Shown here piece by piece: positions 24,100 to 35,144 of a stretch of DNA of 64,000 bases. The notes below the pieces were generated by a model, which saw nothing but the letters and a program-made list of their open reading frames with translations, was not told where the DNA came from and did no database searches. This stretch comes from Isoetes taiwanensis (taxonomy: Eukaryota > Streptophyta > Lycopodiopsida > Isoetales > Isoetaceae). The stretch lies in contig JAJEKV010000028.1 of the NCBI GenBank assembly GCA_021234155.1, forward strand, positions 10,678,134 to 10,742,133. The letters run 5' to 3'. A program made the position numbers and the translations under genes. Position 1 is the first letter of the stretch, and each line of letters starts with the position of its first letter.

Positions 24100-24247
24100 C
24101 ATTAAAGCATGATACATATAAATGTCCTATGGTATTGAAGTATGCTACATTAAAACTATAATATCAACTGCTTTAGGTGCTTTATCCTTGGACTAGATAT
24201 GGGGCCAAATTTCTTGGAAAAACATATGATTATATCCTCTCCTAATC

Positions 24248-24514
24248 AAGTCTTAAACTTCAATAGTGGGGACCTTAAAAATCCATTGCCTCGGGATCAC
24301 GGGTTCAAGTATGACCAATCGGTCCTGTGGTAGAGACCTTAAACCTGCCATATGTACTCGATAATCACATGCAAAGCAGCTCCTAGCATATCGCACCTAG
24401 GCAGTGGATTGGCTTCCATGTGATATGTAGAATAAAGTGATGTAAAATGTACTCATGATATGATGATAAATAGAATGACGTCCTTCAATATAAAAAAAAG
24501 TCTTAAACTTCAAT
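24248..24514 (+). mobile_element. tRNA-derived SINE with perfect 17-bp target-site duplication
   Basis: AAGTCTTAAACTTCAAT occurs at 24248-24264 and again at 24498-24514. Between them is a 233-bp element with a pol III B-box match (GGTTCAAGTATGACC, 24302-24316) and an A-rich 3' end (TATAAAAAAAA). A likely A-box remnant (TAGTGGGGACC) lies at the very left junction, so the head may be slightly 5'-truncated. The exact duplication means a recent insertion. Confidence 0.9.
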
Positions 24515-25537
24515 GTTGCGACGAGCATCCAAGGAACTAAGTAATCTCTACTTTATTTAGTGTATTAGTTCTAATATTATTATTTTTGTTTATTGCTACT
24601 ACTTTTGGCTTGAACAAATTGCATTTATGTTGTAATCTCGTCATGGAGATGTTATCTTTTCCGGCAAATATACATGATGTATATATTCTAGATGAGATAA
24701 GTGCAAGTATATATTACAGATGAGATAAGTGCAAGAATATAATGCAACTTTAGAAGCTGACAAACTGATTATCTCACAGAAAAGTGACATTTAGTTCCAG
24801 TATATTACGACAACTTCGATGCTATTTGATGGGTTACAAACTTGTACACGTGTGACTACTTTGAGACGTGTCAGGATCATGTAAGTAGCCCTTGAATAAG
24901 CGCGTGGCATGAAGGGTTTCTTTTCAAAGACCAGAAGTTAGAGGTGTTAGGCTGAGATGTTCTGGTACTGTACATAGCCATCTGACCGCTGTGGGGGTGT
25001 CAACATTCTACTTTGCAAGTAGGCATGGTTTCTTCCTGATTATCCAAAGTGCTTGGGAAGAAGTGTAGGTTCATGTGTTAAGTGAAGGAAGTGCAAGTGA
25101 CATGTTGTCTTATAGGGCAAAAAGAAAGAATAAGATAACTATGAGAACTAGGGATGGCATAAAGGGGCCAACGTGCCTTTGCACGAAAGCACCATGTTCC
25201 TTTTTTTCTTTCATCCCATTCCAAACAGAATATTACCTCATTTCCTTTTACTTTTTCCTGCCCTAAAGCACTAGCAAAGGCGAGTCTTCTTCACCAGAGC
25301 TGGAGTTCAGAGTACCCTCTTTTTTTATTCATCTCTGTATGCCATACAATTCATTTCTGTGGTAATTCGGCATTACCTCATGGCGTTGAATCTGATGCTT
25401 GTAGCTGGCTTTTGGGTTCCATTTAATGCTCTCGTATCTGTGATGAATTGCTGCTGGTAGAATTTCTTTTCTGATCAGAGTCGGTTCAGATTCAAACTTA
25501 AAAGCTTTTGCTTGACAAAAAACATGCGAGCAGAATA
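24515..25537. other. upstream region of the glutaredoxin-like gene
   Basis: No other gene is supported. The proximal ~300 bases include the probable 5' UTR. No element can be fixed from sequence alone. Confidence 0.35.
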
Positions 25538-26932
25538 ATGGGTTGTGTTCCTTCGAGAGAAAGCAGAAACAGAGCAAAAGGTTACAGAGAAACTGGGTGC
25601 AACCCAATAGATTTGAGCTTGATTCAGGAAGATTTAGACGAGAATGTGAGCCAATCTGATGAGCAGAGCAGTAATCCGGCCTCTGTTTTTGCAGATTATG
25701 GGGATAAGAAATTGATGAAAACTTTGGGCCAGCTTTTAGCAGATGATAAAAGCCCAGAAGTTATCAATGTATGGGAGCTTATGCAGGGGCTTGAAGACGG
25801 AGAACATAATAATACTTTTTATTGTAACAGCGATTATGGAAAGCTTAGAATCAGAAAAACTCCTCTCAAATTAGAACTCCAGCTGATTCCGGCTGCCAGA
25901 TCTACAAAAAGTTCGCCGGAAATCGAGAGCACTACAAGCACAAGGGAAGAGATTTGTTACAGTACAGATGAATCCGGCACCGGAAACGATGATTCCGAGA
26001 AAAGTTTAGAAGAATATGGTGCAAATTATTTTGATTTGAGAAGAAGGGCGAAAAACTGGTGCAGTTCTAGTTCTGAAGAAGAAATTGTTGTAAGTGCAGA
26101 TTCAAAAGATGCAAATCTTGTTCTTGCTAGAATTTCTGTAGATTCACAAGAATCTGACACTGAACTTGTGAATTCGTTTGAAAAAATTTTGGACCAGATC
26201 TCTGTTGATGAGTGGTATTCGATCAGGATGACAAATGCAGACATACATGCAATTTCAAAAAGGGCTAAACAGGGCTACTCTTCTGTTCCAAGAATTGAAG
26301 CATGCAAAAGAGGCACTGAAATTGAAGAAGAACATGAACATGAACATGAACATGAGGGTGTCACACTTTATACCTCAAGTTCACTCCAAAACCTTCAGGA
26401 GTATCTAGATTGCCAGACTGTGAAGCAAATCCTTGCCAGCTATGGTGTCAAGTTTAAGGAGAAAGATGTTTCCATGTTTCCCAAGTACAAGGAAGAACTC
26501 ATCAGACTCACAGAAATGGGTACTCCAGTGCCTCGAATCTTCATTGACGACAGGTAAATTTTTTTTCACCCTATTCTACTATTCATATCTTGCAAATATG
26601 AACTAGTTCAACAACATTATGAGATGTTTGGTAATTCTAAATAGATTTCATCATGAACTATATACTTCAAAATGTAGGGTATGTTCAAGTTGACATCTCT
26701 AGCGATTTGCAGGGATCTTGGCGGTTTTGAAGATATTCTTCGCATTCATCATGAGACTAGACCTGTTGCAGAGGAACATCATGCCTGTGGAGGTTGCGGG
26801 GGTTTATGCCTTGTGCCCTGCCTGGATTGCATTGGGGACCTAAGGTTTATTGATGATGAAGGGCGTGTTCAATATTGTAATGCTTGCAATAGGAGTGGTG
26901 TTGTAAGATGTCCTCTTTGTTCTTCATGTTGA
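25538..26932 (+). CDS. plant glutaredoxin-like protein with C-terminal CxxC zinc motifs
   Basis: Two exons, 25538-26553 and 26713-26932 (GT-AG, Arg codon split in phase), encode 411 residues. The ATG at 25538 is chosen because it gives MGCVPSRESR, an N-myristoylation/palmitoylation signal typical of this family. Residues ~1-260 are acidic and Ser-rich and probably disordered, with a His/Glu repeat at ~265-273. The glutaredoxin fold runs from ~275 (VTLYTSSSLQ) through EKDVSMFPKYKEELIRL and TPVPRIFIDD to GGFEDILRIH. The tail has four cysteine pairs (CGGCGG, CLDC, CNAC, CPLC), as in Arabidopsis At5g39865-like proteins. The position of the catalytic CxxC/CxxS is TSSSLQ with no Cys, so classical oxidoreductase activity is doubtful, as in other members. 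A redox or scaffold role is inference. No lesions. A broken copy of part of exon 1 lies at 40131-40356. Confidence 0.9.
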
Positions 26933-27225
26933 CAATAATAAAGTATATTCTCGCATGTCATGTTGCATACGTGTCTCATCCTCTTAAGAGAAGAATGTAT
27001 TTGGCCATGACTTTCTATTGAGATGTTGACTACTTTAAATTTACCTTGAATTTAGGTTATCAAAACAACCACAGTAAATAAACATAACATATCTTAGGGA
27101 TTTACCTACCTAAGTTGTCTATTTGAATATGTCATACAAGCATCTACCAATGATATTTGTGTTATTTCAATAGAAATATATATTGACAGTTCACTTTATT
27201 CTTATGTCTAGTATTGTATTTAGAT
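26933..27225. other. 3' flank of the glutaredoxin-like gene
   Basis: AT-rich; AATAATAAAGT at 26934-26944 just after the stop could act in polyadenylation. No other feature seen. Confidence 0.35.
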
Positions 27226-27415
27226 TAGTTGTCTAGTTCTAAACAAATATCAGGTCTTGTGTCTTTTGTTATATTTAAATTAGTTGTCTAGCTCTAAACA
27301 AATATCAGGCCTTGGTACTATTTTAGACATCCTTTGGTTATTTGAATTAGTTGTCTAGTTCTAAACAAATATCATGCCTTGGTACTATTTTAGACATCCT
27401 TTGGTTTACTACAAC
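27226..27415. repeat. three imperfect tandem units, 54-67 bp
   Basis: TTAGTTGTCTAGYTCTAAAC starts near 27226, 27280 and 27347. The last two units share CCTTGGTACTATTTTAGACA. Confidence 0.8.
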
Positions 27416-27804
27416 CGAGTATGACTCTTAATTCTCTCTGCACAATGTTATGTTAGTTACATTATACTTGACTCCATGGTTTCTCTAACCACACCCATAG
27501 TGATGTTGATCATGCTTCAATGATGTTCTACTTGTAAGCTCCAAAAATATTTTCTAGAGATGACACGAATCCTCTCGAAGAATTTTGGCATATTAACTAA
27601 CTACAAGAATATATTTATGACTATGCCATGGTCCGAAGTTCTCTATAGTCCAAAGTTGGGCTTTCAGCCTCGCTTCATCCTTGTATTGTTTAAATTGCTT
27701 CGAGCAAATATATAGGATCATTTGAAGCTTCATTATAGATGTACCAAAGTGAAATATCTAGCATAATAGTAGGGAGTTTCTTTTGTATTTTTATATGCTT
27801 TTGT
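27416..27804. other. no gene seen
   Basis: AT-rich spacer without recognisable content. Confidence 0.4.
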
Positions 27805-28706
27805 ACTATGAATATGTAGCAAAATAACAAGGGGTTCCAAGGGGATTTTATATGGATGTAAAAATAACAATTTTTGAAACCATAGACCATATATCCCTAA
27901 AACAATTGAACGGGTTGTGAAAAAATAATCACATTAGCTCACTGAGTACATTGGTTAAAGAAGTCTTATTAGGACATTGAGTTATTTTGGTAGACGTTCA
28001 AGCCCCCTATTTCAAATTCTAAATCTTAGGCAAAGCCATATAGAGGTTCGATATTCCCTCAAAACCTTAGGCGAAATTGTATTTCATATTTCAAAATCAT
28101 AGGCGCTTCCAATCATAAATGTATATAAACGAAACGAGAGGTGCCCAGAGACCCCAATATACGATCTGGATCGTAGGATCGACGAATCCGACGACTGTGG
28201 TAGTTCAGGGTACACCTCGTTTAGAATATGTAGCAAAATAACCGGGTTCCAAGGGGATTTTATATGGATGTAAAAATAACAATTCTTGGAAACATAGACC
28301 ATATATCCCTAAAATAATTGAACGGGTTGTGATAAAAAAAAAAAACATAGATTCAAGATAAAAAATAATCACATTAGCTCACTGTACATTGGTTAAAGTA
28401 GTCTTATTAGAACATTGAGTTATTTTAGTAGAGGTTCAAGCCCCCGTATTTCATATTCTAAAATCTTGGGCAAAGCCGTATAGAGGTTCGATATTCCCTC
28501 AAAACCTTAGGCGAAATCGTATTTCATATTTCAAAATCATAGGCGCTTCCAATCATAAATGACTATAAACGAAACGAGAGGTGCCCAGAGACCCCAATAT
28601 ACGATCTGGGTCGTAAGAGAACGAATCCGACGATTGTGGTAGTCCAGGTGCACCTCGTTTAGATTATATTCGAAGAGGACTACTAATCAGTATATCTAGA
28701 GTGCAC
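27805..28706 (+). repeat. repeat family 2: tRNA-headed ~420-bp unit in two tandem copies
   Basis: The unit running from ATGAATATGTAGCAAAATAAC to TGCACCTCGTTTAGA occurs at about 27808-28216 and again at 28217-28665. Each contains a tRNA-like head: an A-box-like TTAGCTCACTG...TTGGTTAAAG and a B-box-like GAGGTTCAAGCCCCC or similar, with a second B-box-like GAGGTTCGATATTCCC ~60 bases later. That suggests a SINE-type element. The block ends with ATCTAGAGTGCAC, which also ends the short copies at 58200 and 60300. A third, partial unit is at 43727-43930. Confidence 0.65.
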
Positions 28707-29636
28707 ATACACTAGCATTAATTCTAGTTATTTGCTTTAATGGTTGAGACCTATGTATTTTGTTTTTCTTTTGTGCTTGCCATGGCTCAAAAAATATATT
28801 TTAGGTTCCGTAGCAAAAGGGTTGCATGTGGCAGCAACAACGGATGAGTACAAGTTAAGACAAGGAAGCTATCTGAGGTATAACTGGAAGATCTAACAAA
28901 CTGGGGAAGCTGATTCAATATGTGTGTTGATGTTGGGTAGGCATAGATGTTACTGAAAAATAAAAAAAACTTTCTCCTTTTGCTTTGATGAGAAAGTTTC
29001 TTGGCCCTTATTCTCCTTACTAGCAGCTTGATAAATCTTAATAATCATATATAGTATCTTGATTGTTGGCTACAGATGGCATAAGGTAGATAAATGCCAT
29101 TTTTCTAGAAAGTTGTGAAGTCGCTGAACCGTCGCTTTGCAAGTTAGTGCCACGATTCTCTTGCGATAGCAACAGAACCGACATTCCTTGGATGGGGACG
29201 TCCTACATGCATCTCCTATTTATACCGCCTCCTTCCTCATTTCCAGTCATCGGCATTCGCTTGAGCTTCTTTTCCGTGTTGCTCTTTTCTAGCTCCACAA
29301 GTTCCCCCCCCCCCCATCATATCCAAGCTTGTTGGTCATATCTTCGTCCATTTTCCCGTTTTCTCATTTCATGTTCCATCGTTGAAGTTGCTCCATTTCC
29401 TTTTAGTCAGTTGGTCATCTATATGTGTCTATTTGTCTATACTTCTCGGGTCGCTCTGCAGCACCTCATCATCTTCCTGGCCATCCAGAAGAACACATCC
29501 GCACACTTTCTCGAAGGTCTTCCACTGTCTGAGGGAGCCCTGTTTCCTTTATGCCGCTGAGGACAGCCCAATGCCTTCCACTGTTGCCGAGCATGTATGA
29601 TCTGGTCAGGATACGGGCTACAATGAATAAATGGAA
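28707..29636. other. left flank of the Ty3/gypsy insertion; no gene supported
   Basis: Contains a run of 12-13 C at about 29308 and a CTATTTATACC TATA-like word at 29217. The open frame at 29147-29560 is Ser/Phe/Pro-rich and unrecognised. GAATAAATGG lies just before the insertion site. Confidence 0.35.
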
Positions 29637-29641
29637 CTATG

Positions 29642-31532
29642 TGTTGCCCCCAAAGGGCAACATGCTAATTGTGTTCTATGCATTCAAGTTAGGTTAAGTC
29701 ATTTTTGAAGACTATGTCAAAGTTTGGAAGAGCTTGGTAGTCAACATTGGTGTGAAGGTCAAAGGATGCTTACCTTCTAGGACAACAGATGCTCAAGTTA
29801 ACAGTTCACAAGAGGTATCTTTTTTGGGTCAAATGCTTAGTCAAGAATATACTCTAGAAGAATCTGGGTTATGAAGTTTGGAAGACATCTCTTTGAAGTT
29901 TGGAAGATAAGAGTTTGGAAGACTCCTGTATACATGGTACCAAATTATGATTCTCTCCTCTTTCCCATCTCTATATCCATGTCTCATTCCCATTTCCTTT
30001 TATTTAACCATTGTGCCACTTCTCTACTATATTTGCCAAGTTCGCCTATCTCAAATATTTCTCTAGCCATATTTTCCTTTTCTATGCACACCCTCTTGGG
30101 ACCCCATTATTCTAGCCTTTCTCATGCCATATTTCTTCACCTTCATGACCATCATTCATTTTCTTCCTCCTACCTTTGCGCCTCATGGCATATCCCTACT
30201 CTAAGACCTAAAGATGCCCTAGAATATTCTATGATTCCATTCCAAGTGTGCAAAATTTCCATGGTCTCAAAAACTTTCCAAGTATTCCTTGATTATTTCT
30301 AGAAAGACCTTTAAGACCATGCTTGAGAATTTCAAAAATGCCAAAATACGGCATATTCTGAAGGTATACCCACAAAAATACGGAATCATATCGCGCCATT
30401 TTCATGAAAAATACGGTCGAGAACCCTAAAGTTTCTAGCTCGAATCATGCCGGATTTGATTCCATAGACCTCGCAACCTACCTATTCTTACCTTCCCGCC
30501 TCTCCATAAACTAAGGCTAAGAATGAGGAATCATTAAAAACTAAACTATATACAGAAGATTCGACAAGAGTACTTTTTTGAAGGCCCAGACGCACTCAAA
30601 TCCGACATTGATCAATGTTGAGCATGACCTGAAAGATTCTTGAAGTTCCTGAGCATTCCTCGACTGAATTTGCAAAGATCTAGTTGATATTACCTTCAAA
30701 AATTATCTTATGACTTATGATGATTATTTTTCAGTATCTGAAACTTTGAAGCATCATTATCTATTGTTATTATGATGTACTTACCTTCATATCAATATAA
30801 ATTGACTGCCAAGTTGTCAAATCCATCTCTGATACATTTCTTAGCAATTCTTGACTCAAAATAATTTACAGAAAATCCCTGAGTGTTCCAAAACACTATT
30901 GGCCTATTTGCCATCTATCCTTAGGGCAATTGTGAGCTAAAGGCTTTGAAAACATCAAAAAATACCCCTTCTAGTTCAAGTTAGAAAAATTAGCATTATG
31001 TTCTGATCATTTTTTTACTGTATTTTGCCAAATCCAGCCTCAAAAAATACTTCTACAGTTCCAAATGGAAGTTTGACTTCATGCCTCTCTTTCTCATCGC
31101 CATTAGAGTACATGTGCTTTGGAAATTCCCAAAAATATGCTCGGCAACTCCAGATCTCATTTTCTGATCACTATTTTCCATAGTTGACCTCTATTGACCA
31201 ATTTTTTACCCCAGTTTGAGATCGAATATCTTTCAAATTTATAGTCTGACTTGGTCAGAGACTTTATCACTGGGTTCCTACAACGTTTTTGAGCAAGTCT
31301 GAAGCAGTTGACTCGAAAAATCAATCCATTTTTCATCACCACAACTGTTTGAGTCAAGGCCCCTTTTTCTAGAAATGGGAAAGGTATGAAATTTGAGTTT
31401 TTTGAACTTCTCTCTAGATTTATCTTGCATAGACTGATCACCTTAAGTGATCTGGAGGTTCTAATCCCAATTTGGGTGTAAACTCAAATTGGTTCCTTGT
31501 AGTTGACCTTTAAGCCAAGTTTAGGGTCAACA
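29642..31532 (+). repeat. 5' LTR of the Ty3/gypsy element
   Basis: Begins TGTTGCCCCCAAAGGGCAAC, in which GTTGCCC and GGGCAAC form a 7-bp stem at the LTR tip, and ends TTTAGGGTCAACA. Open frames inside are not genes. Confidence 0.93.
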
Positions 31533-31535
31533 TTT

Positions 31536-31553
31536 TGGAGGTTCTACCGAGAT
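31536..31553 (+). promoter_or_regulatory. primer-binding site, tRNA-Gln type
   Basis: TGGAGGTTCTACCGAGAT, three bases after the 5' LTR, is complementary to the 3' end of plant tRNA-Gln (…TCTCGGTGGAACCTCCA, from memory) with one mismatch. It would prime minus-strand DNA synthesis. Confidence 0.7.
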
Positions 31554-31654
31554 CTTCCTGGATTTCAGAACTCATGGCTCCAAAACAAAAATTTCCAGCA
31601 TAGCAAGAACCATTAGAGGATGTTGATGTATCAGATCATTGCAGAGAGAGACCA

Positions 31655-33470
31655 TTGCCCTCGAGTTTTTCAACTAGTTTGCTTCAGAATCTGCCATATC
31701 AATTTGAATTGAATGTTCCTGTTCCCTTACCTACTTTTGATTCCAGTATGAGTGCTAACAACTTTTTGAAAATATTTGAAGATTATTACAGGGATTATGG
31801 CTTCAAAAAAGGGTGCAAGCTTTCAGAATTTGAAAAATGCTTCAAAGAAGAGAGTGAGGCTGGTGCTTGGTTAACTTATGAAAAGTTAATGGGGACCACC
31901 TCATGGGATGAGCTTGTTAAGAAGTTCTTAGATAGGTTTGGTAAGTTAGCTGCACCCAAAGATTTGGTTAATGAGTTGCAAAGTTTTTCTATACATGCAG
32001 GAGAAAGTGTGAATCAGTGTCAAAGAGCTCAAGTCACAATTCCAACTCTATTTTAGGTCACTGCTTTCATCAATGGTTTGGAAAGAAGACCAGATATCCA
32101 AAGAAAGCTGCTCAAGATCCAAGCTGCTGAAGGTTTCGATTCTATATACAAAGTTTTTGCCAAAACCACTGACCTTACTCAGATGCTTTCTACTTTACCA
32201 GACAAACACCATGCTTCCTACCATAATCATGACCCTTTCTACCCTGATGCCACTGATGCACATTATGACCCTCACCCTTCCATTCCAGTTTATGCCATAC
32301 AGAAGGAAAAGAAGAAATCTAAAGAGGAAGAAGCTAACTCTCAAGTTGCAGAAGTCAAGGCAGATCTATCTAAAGTCACTGAGGCTTTAGCAGAATTAAC
32401 CAAACAACTGGTTGAGCTCAAGGCTACCAGAACAGGTAAAACTTATCCTGAATATATTCATTGCAATAGGAACTCTCATCCATCAGAAATTTGTTACTGG
32501 CAAGTGTGTCCCAAATGCAATAGAAAAGGTCACTTTGGAAAGGAATGTCCTATTTGTTCTTTTTGTAAAGAAATTGGCCATACTGGATATCAAGTGTGTT
32601 GTTAAGGAATATTTTGCTAAGCAGGAAAAGGAAAAGAGACCAGAACCCAACCCCCCTATGAGATTTGCTGAACCAAGTACTTCTGTAAGGTTTATTCAAG
32701 CTATAGAAGTCCTCAAAGCTGAAGAGGTTATGGCAGTGCAAACTAGAAGTATGAATGAAGCCAATGTACATGCTGAATCAAGTAGACATTCTACTGCCAG
32801 GCCTTCATTTTCTTCACCATCTATAGTGGAATCACCTACTCAAATGATAGCTCCACCTCCACAGCAAAGATATGGTAAGAAAGATCAAGACCTTGATGAA
32901 GTTGATGTTTTGCTCAAAAACTCCAAGGTAAGTATAGACCTCTTCACCTTGTTAAAAACTGCACATGGCTACAGAAAAAGAGTACTCCAGCAAACTGGTG
33001 GTGAGAAATTAAATGCTTGTGTAAGTTTTGTTGATGCCACTAACCTTGTTTTAGCACAGAATGAAGAAGATCCTGGAGCATTCACGTGTTCAGCTGCTTT
33101 AGGAGGATATACTTTCTCGAATGTATTACTTGATGGTGGATCCCCCTTTAATATCATGCCATATCACATTATGAAGAAGTGTGGCTTTGAGGTGGACAAG
33201 AAGGCTTCTATATTACTATCATTTTATAATGCCAAGATTACTCCTGTTGGTGTGGTTACCAAAGTGCCTGTTAACACAGAAGGCATAACTGTAGCTGCCA
33301 ACTTTATTGTAGTGGCTTTTGAAGATATAGGGGATGAATCTGACATCTATGATTTACTTTTAGGGAGAAGATGGCTGGCCACTGTAGATGCTAGGCCAGT
33401 CTGGTCTCAAGGGAGATGCACCATCTCCAATGGCTCTCAAACTGCTACAATCTACAACCAAGATGGCTGA
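31655..33470 (+). pseudogene. gag and protease of the Ty3/gypsy element, broken
   Basis: Gag capsid part: PTFDSSMSANNFLKIFEDYY, WLTYEKLMGTTSWDEL and KKFLDRFGKL, stopped after IPTLF near 32056. It continues in another frame as VTAFINGLERRPDIQRKLL with a Lys/Glu-rich coil. The nucleocapsid has a zinc knuckle CPKCNRKGHFGKEC near 32510-32550 and a second, degenerate one (CSFCKEIGHTGYQVC). After a frameshift near 32600 comes a linker, and then the aspartic protease: VLLDGGSPFNIMP near 33125 (catalytic D-G-G where D-T/S-G is usual) and LLLGRRWLATVDA near 33357. The frame ends with a stop at 33470. The lesions prevent a full polyprotein. Confidence 0.85.
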
Positions 33471-33612
33471 AGGTAAACTTTGTTAAGGAAATGTTAATTG
33501 AAGAACCCTTGGGATCTTACAGGATAAAAAACACAAGACCAAAGAATTATGAAATGGTTCCTCTTATTATGGAATGTGCACCCCCCAGCAAACGAGGACC
33601 ATCAGGATATAG

Positions 33613-34005
33613 TTTGATGGAGGTATCTCTAAAAAATTAAATGTTGCATCATCTGCTGCTATTTTGAAAGATTCTTCTCATAGACTCTTAGCTAAAGTAG
33701 GAAGGATCTTTCCCCAAGTCACTTCTAATGTAGCAGAATATAAGGCTTTGATTGCAGGTCTTCAGGAGGCCAAAGCTATGGATATTGCTAACATCCACAT
33801 CTATGGTGATTCACAACTAATCTGTAGACAGGTTTCAGGAGATTATCAAACAAAGAATGCAGATATGGAGCTCTTAAAAAATCAAGCAATGGGAGTACCC
33901 TCAAGTTTTGCTTCATGGGAGATCACTCATATCCTAAGAGAAAAAAAATTTGAAGCTGATGCTTTGTGTAGGGAGACTCTCATGTCACATTTAACTGAGG
34001 GAGCT
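33613..34005 (+). pseudogene. additional (archaeal-type) RNase H domain upstream of RT
   Basis: The frame from 33613 has FDGGISKKLNVASSAAILKD, NVAEYKALIAGLQEAKAM, IYGDSQLICRQVSGDYQTKN and HILREKKFEADALC. These give the four acidic residues (D, E, D, D) in the spacing of the RNase H family carried as a second RNase H (aRH) by Tat retrotransposons. It is preceded by an in-frame TAG and is separated from RT by a frameshift near 34045. The usual place of aRH is between RNase H and integrase; here nothing like it is found there. Confidence 0.75.
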
Positions 34006-34039
34006 ATTACTGAAGATGATCTTGATGCTAGTGAAGTGA

Positions 34040-35115
34040 AAGCACTATGTCCTATTTTGACCATGAATGGGTATCTTGCATTGTTCCTGTAGAGAAAAAA
34101 AGTGGAGCATTAAGAATTTGCATTTACTACCGAGATCTCAACAAAGCCACCATCAAGGATTGTTACCCTTTGCCTTTTTTAGAGGAGATCTTATATGCTG
34201 TAGCAGGTAAAGAGGTGTACTCATTTTTAGATGGATTCTCAGGATTCAATCAGATCAGCATTAAAGAGGAAGACCAGCCAAAGACTTCCTTCATCATTCC
34301 CTGGGGCACATATGCTATGAAAAGAATGCCCTTTGGTTGAATGAATGCTCCAGCTACCTTCCAAAGGGCAATGGATGTTATTTTCAAATCAATGTCTGCT
34401 GAAGAGTTCAGGGTGTACCTAGATGATCTTTGCCTAGGCTCTCATCCTACTAATCATGTGGAATTACTTGCAAAAATTTGTTCTCTATGCAGGAGTTCAG
34501 GAGTTAATCTAAATCCAAAAAAATGCATCTTTTTTGCATCAAAAGGACAACTCTTAGGACATGAAGTATCCAACCAAGGCATTCAAGTTGCTCAAGACAA
34601 TATTGAAGCCCTCAAAAAGCTAGCACCTCCCAAGAATCTAAAGTAGGTTAAGAGTTTTATTGGTATGACAAGTTTCCTTAGGATGTATATTCCTAATTTT
34701 GCTCATATTTTGAGTCCCATTTCTAAGTTGACAAGGGTAGGCAAGTTTTCTAAGTCTGGAAGCAAGCATATACCTATCACATGGACTTTAGAATGCCAAG
34801 AGGCTTTTGACTTTCTCATTCTATCCATATGTGAAGCCACACTTTTGAAAAAACCAAATTTGAACATGCCATTTGAAGTTTATATCACTGTTACTAAAAA
34901 GGCTATAGGATTAGCCATTTTGCAGGATAAACACACTATAGTATTTGCAAGTAAACCATGGTCTGCCCTTGAAGAAAGGTATACCAGAATAGAAAAGAGT
35001 GCTACTGCACTCATGTTCCTTATCAATAGGCAAGCACACTTGCTTCTGAAATGTCAAGTCCAAGTCTACATGAAGCAAAACCCAATGGGTTTACTAGTTG
35101 GTAAGGCAACCTAGA
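34040..35115 (+). pseudogene. reverse transcriptase and RNase H of the Ty3/gypsy element
   Basis: RT starts within the fingers: IVPVEKKSGALRICIYYRDL, then FLDGFSGFNQI, TSFIIPWGTYAMKRMPFG, a stop in place of Leu, NAPATFQRAMD, and the catalytic YLDD at 34413-34424. The connection (SFIGMTSFLRMYIPNF) follows another stop near 34646. RNase H: FEVYITVTKKAIGLAILQDK and ALEERYTRIEKSATALMF. The ~60 residues usually N-terminal to the VPV motif are missing, so the aRH-RT junction could be a deletion product. Three stops are seen in this segment. Confidence 0.85.
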
Positions 35116-35144
35116 AGCCAAAGATCCAGAGATGGGCTTGTAAG

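Noticed and set aside
24302-24316. tRNA gene
   Set aside because: Only a B-box-like word inside a SINE with target duplications; no cloverleaf or anticodon arm. The same applies to the B-boxes at 28.0 and 28.45 kb.
29147-29560. 137-codon open frame as a gene
   Set aside because: Ser/Phe/Pro-rich translation of a pyrimidine-rich strand with a poly-C run; no recognisable domain or splice context.
29871-30302. 143-codon frame inside the 5' LTR (also at 37588-38020 in the 3' LTR)
   Set aside because: It lies entirely within the LTR, is present in both copies with differing frames, and is pyrimidine-strand low complexity.
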